Origin: Leptolyngbyaceae cyanobacterium MO_188.B28
GTDB taxonomy: Bacteria > Cyanobacteriota > Cyanobacteriia > Phormidesmidales > Phormidesmidaceae
Direction: 5' to 3'
Length of the DNA stretch: 55,801 nt
NCBI GenBank assembly: GCA_030065175.1
Contig: JASJDH010000007.1
Coordinates: forward strand, 1-55,801
In this document: positions 37,298-45,169 of the stretch, in pieces
How positions within the stretch are numbered: position 1 is the first letter of the stretch
Layout: every line of letters starts with the position of its first letter
Notes under the pieces: generated by a model
Told to the model about the DNA's origin: nothing
The model's input: only the letters and a program-made list of their open reading frames with translations
Database searches by the model: none
Program-made: the position numbers and the translations under genes

Positions 37298-37418
37298 TCT
37301 TTTGCCAGTCAATCAGGTCAGGCGGTCACCCTCCACCGAAACATACCCCATATTTAGCTAGCTTCTGTATAATCTCTGCAAATCTCCGTCCAGTCGAACT
37401 CCCTCCAGAGCTGACCCT

Positions 37419-38384
37419 ATGGATTTCCTTCGAAGCGTCGCAAACCTATTCTTCTTCACCCTCGCGTTGCAGTTAGGGAGTTGTCTACCCGTCCATGGTC
37501 AACCCAATCAAACTGGTCAACCCAATCAAACTAGTCAACCCAATCAAACTGGTCAACCCAATCAAACTAGTCAACCCAATCAAACTTTTCTTTGGTCAGT
37601 CGAAACTCCCACCAATACCGTTTATCTGCTGGGCTCAATTCATATGCTCAGCGCTGAAGACTACCCCCTAGCGCCACCCATTCAAGCCGCATTTGAAGAT
37701 GCAGAAACGGTGGTGTTTGAGGTTGATTTCAGCGCCGCCAGGAGCCAAGAAGCCGCCGCGATCATCTACCAACGGGCCCTGCCTGACAGCGATCGCGAAC
37801 GGATGCAAACCGCCCTTACCCCCGAAACCTACTCCCTAGCCCGTCAAGCGGCGACAGAAGTGGGGTTGCCCCTGGCGAATTTTAACAACCTGGAGCCCTG
37901 GTTCTTCACCATCAATCTGACGGTGTTAAAGCTGCTGCAATTAGGCTTCAGCGGAGAATACGGCGTCGATGCGTTCCTCTACCAACAGGCCGTCAATATG
38001 GGCAAAGACATTCTCGCCCTAGAAACTATCGCCGAACAAATGGGATTTTTCGATGAGTTACCCATCTCCACCCAAAGCACATTAGTGGAACAAACCCTTA
38101 CCGAATTAGACAGCCTGGAAACGTCATTCAACGAAATCAGAACCGCCTGGAAACTAGGCGACGTCGCCGCCATGGAAAACTATGTTTTGGGCAACCTGGC
38201 GGCTTATCCGGACGTTGAAGCCGCCCTATTCACCGAACGAAATCAAAATTGGTTAACCCAAATCACCCCAATGCTGGCTCAAGCCGACGATTATCTCGTG
38301 GTGGTCGGCGCTGGTCACCTGGTGGGAGAAACAGGATTGGTGCAACAGCTCCAAGCGAATGGCTATGTTGTGGAGCAACGTTAG
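37419..38384 (+). CDS. TraB/GumN family protein with N-terminal minisatellite
   Basis: 321 residues. A signal peptide (about 1-27, LFFFTLALQLGSCLPVHG) is followed by five hexapeptides (QPNQTG/QPNQTS), then the TraB/GumN domain: VYLLGSIHMLSAEDYPL with the conserved GS.H, a central ALETIAEQMGFF segment, and VVGAGHLVGETGLVQQL near the end. The paired GxxH motifs are characteristic of this family, which is related to TIKI/erythromycin-esterase-like metalloproteases. Activity in cyanobacteria is not established. The C before VHG could be a lipobox Cys (GSCLP), but the context is poor. Monocistronic. Confidence 0.88.
   Translation: MDFLRSVANLFFFTLALQLGSCLPVHGQPNQTGQPNQTSQPNQTGQPNQTSQPNQTFLWSVETPTNTVYLLGSIHMLSAEDYPLAPPIQAAFEDAETVVFEVDFSAARSQEAAAIIYQRALPDSDRERMQTALTPETYSLARQAATEVGLPLANFNNLEPWFFTINLTVLKLLQLGFSGEYGVDAFLYQQAVNMGKDILALETIAEQMGFFDELPISTQSTLVEQTLTELDSLETSFNEIRTAWKLGDVAAMENYVLGNLAAYPDVEAALFTERNQNWLTQITPMLAQADDYLVVVGAGHLVGETGLVQQLQANGYVVEQR
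37500..37589 (+). repeat. 18-bp minisatellite inside the traB-like gene, five units
   Basis: Five in-frame copies of CAACCCAATCAAACTGGT, alternating GGT and AGT at the end so that the true period is 36 bp. They encode QPNQT with Gly or Ser. The repeat lies in the linker between the signal peptide and the catalytic domain, so copy-number change would alter linker length without breaking the frame. Confidence 0.95.
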
Positions 38385-38423
38385 GGGGAGAGTAGCCTGA
38401 AAATAAAGCCCCAGGAGAAGAAG

Positions 38424-38462
38424 GTGGATGGGTGGATGAGTGGATGAGTGGATGGGTGGATT
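38424..38462. repeat. Octamer tandem repeat, GTGGATGG/GTGGATGA units
   Basis: Nearly five 8-bp units between the convergent traB-like and GNAT genes. Third copy of the family seen at 2811 and 19361. Confidence 0.85.
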
Positions 38463-38495
38463 CTGTAGCCACAGAATGATGGCGGCGCCTTACGG

Positions 38496-38921
38496 CTAAT
38501 ACGGGTAGTAATAGACCACTTCGTCATACCGTATCTCGTTGTTAGTTCTAAAGCCACACTTGCTCAGGAGCTGCCGCATGGGTTCGTTTTCGCTTTCCGT
38601 ACTGGTCTCGATGCGTTCGTAGCCCATTGAAGCGCCCATTTCAAGCAGCTTTAGGAGAGCAGCGCCGCCGTAGCCATTTCTGCGGTAGCGTTTCCCTATC
38701 ATAAATCGATCAATCCAGAAGACATGGCTGTCGTCTTCATTCTCTCCGTACATTGCATAACCGACAAGCACGCCATCTACAGAAATCGCTTTGGACATCG
38801 CTTTTTCGTAAAACTGCGCCTCAGCGATGCTGTAAAGGTTTGGATATATGTATTTGTCTTCAGGTTCTGAAAGCGAAACAACTGCTTCCCAGTTTTCTCG
38901 GTCAATATCGATGAACTCCAT
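38496..38921 (-). CDS. GNAT family N-acetyltransferase
   Basis: 141 residues from ATG 38921 with a strong GAGGAGGG site. The GNAT fold is visible: VLVGYAMYGEN (strand 4), FWIDRFMIGKRYRRNGYGGAALL with the acetyl-CoA loop (R)(R/x)xGYGG, then a C-terminal SKCGFRTNNEIRYDEVVYYY. It is closest in character to the spermidine/diamine or small-molecule acetyltransferases (BltD/PaiA-like), but the acceptor cannot be assigned. Convergent with the traB-like gene. Confidence 0.88.
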   Translation of the reverse strand: MEFIDIDRENWEAVVSLSEPEDKYIYPNLYSIAEAQFYEKAMSKAISVDGVLVGYAMYGENEDDSHVFWIDRFMIGKRYRRNGYGGAALLKLLEMGASMGYERIETSTESENEPMRQLLSKCGFRTNNEIRYDEVVYYYPY

Positions 38922-39025
38922 CAACCCTCCTCGGCAGTGTAAGCGCCCACAGCTATAGCAATTCTCGCTTGTGTTAATTCAAAGAAAGCATAGCGCGATC
39001 GCATGACCACTAGACTGCGCCATAA

Positions 39026-39916
39026 TCATTCGGAGACCCAGAAATGGTCTGCGATCTCACCCTCGCCCTCATCAAGGATCGCTTCCGACGGATTGAGCAA
39101 GACCGTTCGCTGAACCAGATCGTCTCCCATGCGACGAACTACCCGACTAGGGATGCCGTAACCGTAAATAACATGACCCTGCCCTGCTAAGACAACCACC
39201 TGACGCTCGGGAGCTTGTTGCAAAAAGTTGGCGATTCCTGCCGCCATCGTTTCATCCCAAACCACTTGAGCCGCGAAGAAGTTTTCAAAATTCATGCCAG
39301 CGACGGCGGCGTGCGCATGGTGTGCGCCAAAGGCCTGCTGAACGAGTTGGCGATAGTCAGAATTATCGGTGCGAATCTCAGAGAGGGGGGGAATATATTG
39401 GCGTTCGTCTTCGCTTAAACTCTCTAATCCTTGGCGCGCCACCTTGCGGGGTACTTCGTTAGGAGCGTTCAATGCGATCAAAGGTAATTGGTTGTCCCGG
39501 GCGAATCTGATGATTGGAGCGTAATATTCCCAAGGAAACCCCCAACGCTGTTCGTATTGACTAAGCTCAACCAGCTCTGCCTCCGTAATTTCCGCCGCTA
39601 GATACTGATCGAGGACGGATTGATAGGGGCGTTGAAACATTTCCAAGGCGATCGCCAATTCCGGATTTTGACGATGCAACGCCTGAATAATGGCTAGCTG
39701 CGCTTGATGATCGGCCAGAATATCATGGGTTTCTCCCAGATAGACGACGTCTGCCTGAAAAAGCGACTGCAGGACGTCATCTTGGGGAGCTTGAGGCTGA
39801 ACGCTGATGTCAACAGCGGCGTCCCCCTCATTCACCCTGCTGCAAGCTAGGGGAGAAGCACAAAAAACGAACACACTCAAGCAGCTGATTCCCAACTTGA
39901 ATGACCAATGGCGCAT
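39026..39916 (-). CDS. ChaN family lipoprotein
   Basis: 296 residues from ATG 39916 (GGGGA ribosome site). The N-terminus is a lipoprotein signal ending SPLAC, with Cys at about residue 25. The ChaN domain shows VVYLGETHDILADHQAQLAII (Glu and His of the conserved GE.H motif), LEMFQRPYQ, QRWGFPWEYY, and VVVLAGQGHVIYGYGIPSRV. ChaN-like lipoproteins bind haem or iron in Campylobacter and occur widely in cyanobacteria; a role in iron handling at the membrane is plausible but not shown. Possibly co-transcribed with the small membrane-protein gene 58 bp upstream. Confidence 0.87.
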   Translation of the reverse strand: MRHWSFKLGISCLSVFVFCASPLACSRVNEGDAAVDISVQPQAPQDDVLQSLFQADVVYLGETHDILADHQAQLAIIQALHRQNPELAIALEMFQRPYQSVLDQYLAAEITEAELVELSQYEQRWGFPWEYYAPIIRFARDNQLPLIALNAPNEVPRKVARQGLESLSEDERQYIPPLSEIRTDNSDYRQLVQQAFGAHHAHAAVAGMNFENFFAAQVVWDETMAAGIANFLQQAPERQVVVLAGQGHVIYGYGIPSRVVRRMGDDLVQRTVLLNPSEAILDEGEGEIADHFWVSE

Positions 39917-39974
39917 ATAATCCCCGCTTGTACATACAAAAGGTGAGAAAATTCAAGGCGGTGCGGAGATTAAC

Positions 39975-40193
39975 TCAGAATTCTGGACGCACCAACAGAC
40001 AGTAGAGACTGAGCGCCGATACACTGGAAAGGACAGCCGCCGAAGCGGGATCACACCCCAAGATTTGTAGGGGCAAATACAGAATTACCCAAAGCAAAGC
40101 TGCCAGCCCTGCAGGGGTAGTTAAAAACTCCAGAAAATCCTGTAAAGACTCTAGAAATTCCAGGAACTGTAGCAATTTAGCCAGTATTTGCAT
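39975..40193 (-). CDS. Small hydrophobic protein of unknown function
   Basis: 72 residues with a good GAGAGGGA ribosome site 8 bases before ATG 40193. The N-terminal 27 residues form an amphipathic helix rich in Phe, Leu and Glu (LLQFLEFLESLQDFLEFL). Two membrane segments follow (about 30-48 and 50-68) separated by a short GCDPAS turn. No family recognised. It sits 58 bp upstream of the ChaN lipoprotein on the same strand, so a shared transcript is likely. Confidence 0.6.
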   Translation of the reverse strand: MQILAKLLQFLEFLESLQDFLEFLTTPAGLAALLWVILYLPLQILGCDPASAAVLSSVSALSLYCLLVRPEF

Positions 40194-40773
40194 AACGATT
40201 TCCCTCTCAAGGAAGGTGTCGAGTGAGCCAAAGAAAAAGCCAGAAAAGCTTTTGCCTCCTCAACCAGTAAGATGGAACCCATTCCCTATTACCCAAAAGA
40301 TAGCAGCTAAACACTAGCAACTGCAGATGTGAGCTGTCCAAACTCTTTGACAAAAGGGACTCGGGCGTTTTCCTGCTGGTTTTCAGACCGGGTAGACAGA
40401 TAACAGACGATTATTTACTTATATTAAATTGACTTGACACGTTTACATAATAGTTCCTGATCCCATCGTAATTTCTATTTTGCAGAACGTCCAACCCGAA
40501 AACCTCAATTTGGTTGGACAAATGCCCGATTTATGATAAGCCTCACAATTAACAGATTTCGTATCTGTCACAACAAAGCGTTACGACTCATGGATTAATT
40601 GAATTCCATTTATGCGTTTATCGCATTTGATCGAAGAGATTTATCCTGGTTGACGGGGTTTATTCCATAATTGCAGTCAGCAAATGCATTTTTTACATCT
40701 AACGATTCAAATCGCTTGTCATCATCCCCTGCTTGCGCAGATGATTAAAACTGAATGAAGGAGGAAATCATCC
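40194..40773. promoter_or_regulatory. 580-bp upstream region of the HEAT-repeat gene
   Basis: Divergent, AT-rich region without a gene. It contains an imperfect NtcA-like site (GTA-N8-AAC at 40561-40574) without a well-placed -10 box, and a strong ribosome site (AAGGAGG at about 40759) that fixes the TTG start of the HEAT gene. No promoter is called with confidence. Confidence 0.45.
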
Positions 40774-41973
40774 TTGCGGCAACCAGCCATCCAATCGCAT
40801 CCCCCTGTAATGGCGCTAACCCTTGCTGAAGCCCTGACAGCGCTGGAAACTGGAGATTTTCAAGCCCGTTGGGAAGTCGCCAAACGCTTTTCTGACTTTG
40901 GTGTTGGAGCGATCTCTCCCCTGATTGCTCGGGTCCAGGACGATGAACTTGACTGGGAGCTGCGTTGGTTCGTAGCGCGCATCCTAGGCCAGTTTGACCA
41001 ACCCGAAGCCGTCACCGCTCTAGTCCAGCTACTGACAACTGCGGAAGACGATGACTTATGTCTGATGGCGGCTGAGGCTCTAGCCAATTTAGGGCCATCG
41101 GCTGTCATCGCCTTAAGTGATTTGCTAGAGGACAGTCCCCATCGACTACTGGCTGTCAAAGCGTTGGCTCAAATTCGTCAAGCAACCACTATCACGCCAT
41201 TGTTGGGGGTGGTTAATGACGCCGACGCATCGGTTCGCGCCACCGCTCTTGAAGCCCTCAGCAGCTTTCGGGATGCTCGCATCCCGCCTATTTTGATTAA
41301 CGCCCTCCAAGATAAAACATCGCGGGTGCGGCAAGAAGCCGTGACCGCATTAGGATTCCGAGGCGATTTGCTGAATCAAATCGATTTGGTGGATTGTTTG
41401 CAAGCTCGCCTTTGGGATGTGGACTTAGAGGTGTGTCGGTGCGCTGCGATCGCCCTAGGCCGATTAGGCAACGAAGCCGCCGCCCAAGCCCTGTCATCGG
41501 CGCTTAAGCTAGCCCATACCCCCATTCCACTACAGATCGAAATTATTCGCACCCTGAGCTGGATCCAGACCGAAACCGCCCTATCTTACCTGGCTCAGGG
41601 TCTTACCCTAGAATCCAGCGACGTCCACCATGAAGTGGTCGCCGCCCTCAGTCGGATGGAAAATCCACCTTTGAAGGCGGCGGCGACTCAGATCTTGATT
41701 GAACTATTAGAAACTGAGGACTCCGCGCTCCAGTCCAACCAACTCAAGCAGGCAATCGCCCTAGGATTAGGACAAATGGGCCAGCCATGTGCGGTTGAAC
41801 CCTTAATCCAACTGTTGGCGAATCCAGATGTCGGTGTTCGTCTACATAGCGTCGCCGCCCTCAAGCAACTCGACCCTCAATCCGCCTACGCCAAGCTACA
41901 AAACCAACTCCATCAGACAGCCCTCTCAACCGATCTACGTCAAGGCATTGAGGCGGCTTTGCAGGAGTGGTAG
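40774..41973 (+). CDS. HEAT-repeat protein upstream of ntcB
   Basis: 399 residues from a TTG start, chosen because AAGGAGG stands 9-10 bases upstream; an ATG at 40810 has no such site. From about residue 20 to the end it consists of some ten HEAT/phycobilisome-lyase-type repeats, each with the pattern A..LL.(N/D)..VR..A..AL. (for example ALQDKTSRVRQEAVTALG and LLANPDVGVRLHSVAALKQL). No catalytic domain, signal peptide or CpcE/F-specific motif was seen, so it is probably a protein-binding scaffold. It is followed on the same strand by ntcB-cnaT, which suggests but does not prove a link to nitrate assimilation. Confidence 0.85.
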   Translation: MRQPAIQSHPPVMALTLAEALTALETGDFQARWEVAKRFSDFGVGAISPLIARVQDDELDWELRWFVARILGQFDQPEAVTALVQLLTTAEDDDLCLMAAEALANLGPSAVIALSDLLEDSPHRLLAVKALAQIRQATTITPLLGVVNDADASVRATALEALSSFRDARIPPILINALQDKTSRVRQEAVTALGFRGDLLNQIDLVDCLQARLWDVDLEVCRCAAIALGRLGNEAAAQALSSALKLAHTPIPLQIEIIRTLSWIQTETALSYLAQGLTLESSDVHHEVVAALSRMENPPLKAAATQILIELLETEDSALQSNQLKQAIALGLGQMGQPCAVEPLIQLLANPDVGVRLHSVAALKQLDPQSAYAKLQNQLHQTALSTDLRQGIEAALQEW

Positions 41974-42007
41974 TCCAAAGAGGCCATCTAACTGCCTATA
42001 TAGGCTT

Positions 42008-42055
42008 GCCAGCCAGCCTTTATGCCAACTAGCCTTTATGCCAGCTAGCCTTTAT
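42008..42055. repeat. 16-bp tandem repeat, three units
   Basis: GCCAGCCAGCCTTTAT, GCCAACTAGCCTTTAT and GCCAGCTAGCCTTTAT follow one another directly, between the HEAT gene and the ntcB promoter. No function apparent. Confidence 0.9.
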
Positions 42056-42261
42056 GATAAACAAAAGCTTTTTAGAAACAGTTTGAAAACGATTAGTTTT
42101 GTTACATATAGTTTGAGCAGGAAATACTCGCTCAAGGAGAAATGCATACTCCAGAACTGAGAAACTGGTCCAGTGCTGGATTATGTTGCCTAACTCCTAG
42201 ATTCTCCACGAGAAAAATTCTTGCTTTAAGTCGTATGGCGATAAAGATGTCTTCCAAAGTT

Positions 42262-42303
42262 GTATCAAGTCTTACTAAATACTGCTCGGAAGTCCGTTAA
42301 ATT
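42262..42303 (+). promoter_or_regulatory. NtcA-activated (class II) promoter of ntcB
   Basis: GTATCAAGTCTTAC at 42262-42275 is a perfect GTA-N8-TAC. It is followed after exactly 22 bp by TAAATT (42298-42303), a match to the TAN3T -10 box. This is the canonical layout of promoters activated by NtcA, the cyanobacterial nitrogen regulator. The predicted transcript start is about 42310, some 30 bp before the ntcB ATG. Confidence 0.85.
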
Positions 42304-42340
42304 GACATGATTACTTCGTTTGTACTTAAGCCCAAATTTC

Positions 42341-43279
42341 ATGCGCTTAGAGCAGTTGCAGGCTTTTTTAGCAGTCGCTGAGACGGGAAGTTTCCAGGAA
42401 GCCGCTCGTCGGTGTGGAGTGACTCAGTCAACCGTAAGTCGACAGATTCAGGCGTTAGAAACTGAGTTGAAGACGTCTCTTTTTCATCGCAATGCTCAGA
42501 CCAAGCTGACGGTCGGAGGAGAATGCCTGTTGCCAAGGGCTCGCCGCATCTGCCAAGAATGGAAACAGGTGTCCCAAGAGTTAACGGATTTGATGGCTGG
42601 AAATCAGCCTGAACTTTGTGTTGCTGCAATTCACTCGGTCTGCTCCAATTTCCTGCCTCCGGTGCTTAAACAATTTTGCCATGAGCACCCAGAGGTGCAG
42701 CTCCGAGTCACGGCTTTGGGCAGCGATCGCTCTTTGAAAGTACTGCGCGATGGATTGGTTGATATCGCCATCGTGATGAATAACCCGTTGTTGACCACTA
42801 GCCCCGAGATGGTGGTCAACCCCTTATACCAAGAACCGGTAGAGGTGTTGATGTCAGCCCATCATCCATTGACACAGTTTGAGCAGGTTCCCTGGGCGGA
42901 ACTGGCTCAGTACCCTCAGGTGATGTTTAAAGACGGTTATGGCATGCAACGATTGGTGCAAGCCCAATTTCAGAGGTACGGCGCAACCTTAAAAGCAGCG
43001 TTAGAATTGAATACCCTAGACGCTTTCCGAGGAATTGTACGACAGGGACAATTTACCGCCCTCCTACCCCGGTCCGCTTTAATCGAAAGTCGACGAGACA
43101 CCTCTCTGGCTGTTCGGGAAATAGAGGCGCCTAACCTGATACGTCAGGTGGTGTTAGTCACCACTCAAGATCGACTGCAAATACCGCCAATTCGGAATTT
43201 CTGCGAGTTGGTGCAAACCCTGGCCGCCAGCCGTTCTGAGTTAATGGCGGAACAGCCGACTTTAGTCCCCTTACAGTAA
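42341..43279 (+). CDS. ntcB: LysR-family nitrate/nitrite-assimilation regulator NtcB
   Basis: 312 residues from ATG 42341 (MRLEQLQAFLAVAETGSF); an in-frame TTG at 42320 is less likely. Residues 1-60 are the LysR winged helix (AARRCGVTQSTVSRQIQALE) and about 90-300 the effector-binding domain. The sequence agrees with NtcB as I remember it across cyanobacteria, notably the PELCVAAIHSVC and GLVDIAIVMNN segments. NtcB binds in response to nitrite and activates the nir/nar/nrt genes. Two context features support the name: a perfect NtcA-type promoter upstream and cnaT immediately downstream (15-bp gap). A generic LysR regulator is the alternative but less likely. Confidence 0.85.
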   Translation: MRLEQLQAFLAVAETGSFQEAARRCGVTQSTVSRQIQALETELKTSLFHRNAQTKLTVGGECLLPRARRICQEWKQVSQELTDLMAGNQPELCVAAIHSVCSNFLPPVLKQFCHEHPEVQLRVTALGSDRSLKVLRDGLVDIAIVMNNPLLTTSPEMVVNPLYQEPVEVLMSAHHPLTQFEQVPWAELAQYPQVMFKDGYGMQRLVQAQFQRYGATLKAALELNTLDAFRGIVRQGQFTALLPRSALIESRRDTSLAVREIEAPNLIRQVVLVTTQDRLQIPPIRNFCELVQTLAASRSELMAEQPTLVPLQ

Positions 43280-43294
43280 TCGCTATCCGAAAAC

Positions 43295-44362
43295 ATGAGC
43301 CATGCGTTTAGGGATTTGCTTAAGAAGGTTGGCAGCGGCGTCCACACTGCTAAAGATTTGACTCGGGCAGAGGCCGCGGCGGCAACCCGGATGATGCTGT
43401 TGCAGGAGGCCACGCCCGCTCAGATAGGGGCGTTTATGATCGCGCACCGAATTAAGCGCCCGCGCCCCCAGGAACTCGCTGGGATGTTAGACGCCTATGA
43501 TCAACTGGGTCCTAAATTAGGGCCTATCCAGTCCCCGTATCCGGTAACGGTTTTGTGTTCTCCCTATGATGGCCGTTCGCGCACAACGCCCATCAGCCCG
43601 CTGACCGCGCTGATCTTGGCGGCGGCGAATGCGCCGGTGATCCTGCATGGGGGCGATCGCATGCCAACGAAGTACGGCGTCCCCTTTATCGACATTTGGC
43701 AGGGCCTTGATCTGCCCCTGCAGCATATGCCGTTGCCCCAAGCGCAACAGCTGTTTGAACGCACAGGGTTGGGGTTTATCTACACCCCCCAACATTTCCC
43801 TGAAGCTGAAGCAATGACGCCCTACCGGGACCAAATTGGCAAACGCCCCCCCTTCGCCACCATTGAACTGATGTGGTCCCCCTATGCCGGTGACGCTCAC
43901 CTCGTCACCGGCTATGTCCATCCCCCGACTGAAGAAATGGCCAGGGCCACCTACGCAATCCGGGGAACCCATTGTTATACGGCGGTGAAAGGACTTGAAG
44001 GCAGTTGCGATCTGCCCCGGGCTCGCACCGCTATCCTGGCCCTAGGAAATCCTGATGAACCCGATTTCGAACGCCTCTTGCTACATCCTCGAGACTATGG
44101 ATTCGCCGGAGAGGATGCGCCGCTTGAAGATACGCCCCATCTGGTTAACGCTATGCAGCAAGTTTTATCAGGACAACCCGGCGAACTCATGCAATCTACG
44201 ATCTGGAACGGCGGATTCTATCTCTGGCGCTGTGGGGTATGTCAAACCTTTGAAGCAGGGTTAGCTCTGGCGGAAAGGATGTTGATCGGCCAGACTGTCA
44301 CTGAAAAACTAGAGGAAGTGAAGGCGGAGATCGCGGACTTAACCCTGGTTCCTCTACCTTGA
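43295..44362 (+). CDS. cnaT: CnaT-like protein, anthranilate phosphoribosyltransferase family
   Basis: 355 residues with the two-domain TrpD-like fold: a helical N-terminal part (LTRAEAAAATRMMLLQEATPAQIGAFM), a Pro-rich hinge, and the alpha/beta domain. The PRPP-site region differs from true TrpD: where TrpD has the GTGGD loop, this protein has CSPYDGRSRT, and the usual HGNR becomes HGGDR. Tryptophan synthesis is therefore unlikely. In Anabaena a TrpD-like protein called CnaT, encoded next to ntcB, is required for expression of the nir operon; the adjacency and divergence here fit that. It is probably co-transcribed with ntcB from the NtcA promoter. Its biochemical activity is unknown. Confidence 0.8.
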   Translation: MSHAFRDLLKKVGSGVHTAKDLTRAEAAAATRMMLLQEATPAQIGAFMIAHRIKRPRPQELAGMLDAYDQLGPKLGPIQSPYPVTVLCSPYDGRSRTTPISPLTALILAAANAPVILHGGDRMPTKYGVPFIDIWQGLDLPLQHMPLPQAQQLFERTGLGFIYTPQHFPEAEAMTPYRDQIGKRPPFATIELMWSPYAGDAHLVTGYVHPPTEEMARATYAIRGTHCYTAVKGLEGSCDLPRARTAILALGNPDEPDFERLLLHPRDYGFAGEDAPLEDTPHLVNAMQQVLSGQPGELMQSTIWNGGFYLWRCGVCQTFEAGLALAERMLIGQTVTEKLEEVKAEIADLTLVPLP

Positions 44363-44394
44363 GACTACACATATTAATCGTCTCGGCTTGTCAT

Positions 44395-44520
44395 TTAAGC
44401 CAGGAAAATCAGGTGGGATAGGAATACAGAATGCAGGAGTCAGAAGCCAGTCAGGAGCCGTATTCTGTCTCCTGATTCCTGTATTCTGTCCTAGGGAAAA
44501 TTTCCCGCTTTAATAAGCCA
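44395..44520. repeat. Palindromic repeat related to the 36780 element
   Basis: GAATACAGAATGCAGGAGTCAG on one side and CTGTCTCCTGATTCCTGTATTC on the other form an imperfect hairpin. The core TCAGAAGCCAGTCAGGAGCC and the outer TTCCCGCTTTAA resemble the element at 36780-36912, but the terminal repeats are less well kept. It overlaps the 3' end of the pseudogene that follows. Confidence 0.6.
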
Positions 44521-45075
44521 TCGGCTCCAATCCATAAATCAATAACCAGCGGTCGATGGTCTGATCCGGTGTCCGTCCCCGTGCGAACATCAGCGACCCT
44601 CAGTTCTGGACTGATCAAACTGTGGTCAATCGGAATGGATAAGAGGAGCGTAACCATATCTGGAATCCTATGGTAAGTCCCGCGAGTGGGCCAAGTGGGC
44701 AGCAAACCAAACCCTCGGACGCGCATTTTTCAAGCCCGTGCTGCAAACTAATTTCTTGTAATAGGGCGACCACATCGTGGTATTAAGATCACCCGCCAGA
44801 ATAACTGGAGATTCAAGGGGCAGGATATACTGGCTGATCAAATCCAATTGTCGATTCCGTTCATGGAAGAAGCTAGATTTAGCGGGCGGCAAGGGATGGG
44901 GCGCCACCAAAGAAATATCTTGGCCATTGATTGTTAATTGGCCCAACACGCTGACGTTATTGTCAGTCCCAAAAAACTCTATGGCGGGATTTGCTAGCTT
45001 TTGTTTGCTGTAGACCGCTAGCCCCACATTGTAAGGATTAGGTCGGCCGAAACTGTGGGGAGCCCCAAATTATGA
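44451..45075 (-). pseudogene. Endonuclease/exonuclease/phosphatase family, truncated and frameshifted
   Basis: Two overlapping frames together give the C-terminal two-thirds of an EEP-fold protein. The first (to about 44718) has VGLAVYSKQKL, SLVAPHPLPPAKSSFFHERNRQ and VILAGDLNTTMWSPYY with the catalytic Asp-x-Asn. The second has RGFGLLPTWPT, IDHSLIS and GSDHRPLVIDL with the catalytic Asp-His pair. Removing one base from the CC at about 44717-44718 joins them (NAR-RGFGLLPTW). The N-terminal third, including the metal-binding Glu region, is missing; an in-frame stop sits at about 45075 where the next gene region begins. The 3' end runs into repeat DNA. Clearly non-functional. Confidence 0.85.
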
Positions 45076-45169
45076 CATCTATCACGTCTTAGACATGACA
45101 TTTATTAGATGTTGTCTTGTTGTTCGCCTCGATATCATGCGAGCGTCGAAACTCAACAACAGGTATAAG

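Larger units (their letters stand above)
36718..37418. other. 700-bp repeat-rich gap between the TIR operon and traB-like gene
   Basis: No gene found. The stretch is made largely of palindromic elements: a MITE-like unit at 36780-36912, a hairpin formed by GGGTGAGTTAGGCGG-type and CCGCCGTAACGCACC sequence around 37060-37125, and a 100-bp palindrome at 37198-37297. The block ACATACCCCATATTTA occurs twice (about 37087 and 37341). Confidence 0.7.

Noticed and set aside
40561-40574. GTATCTGTCACAAC as a second NtcA site before the HEAT gene
   Set aside because: Right half is AAC instead of TAC and no TAN3T box sits 22 bp downstream.
40671-40689. TGCA-N9-TGCA as an NtcB site
   Set aside because: Spacing differs from the TGCA-N5-TGCA expected for NtcB, and the flanks give no support.
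43517-43972. Minus-strand ORF of 151 codons in cnaT
   Set aside because: Shadow frame of a conserved gene; no start signal or homology pattern.
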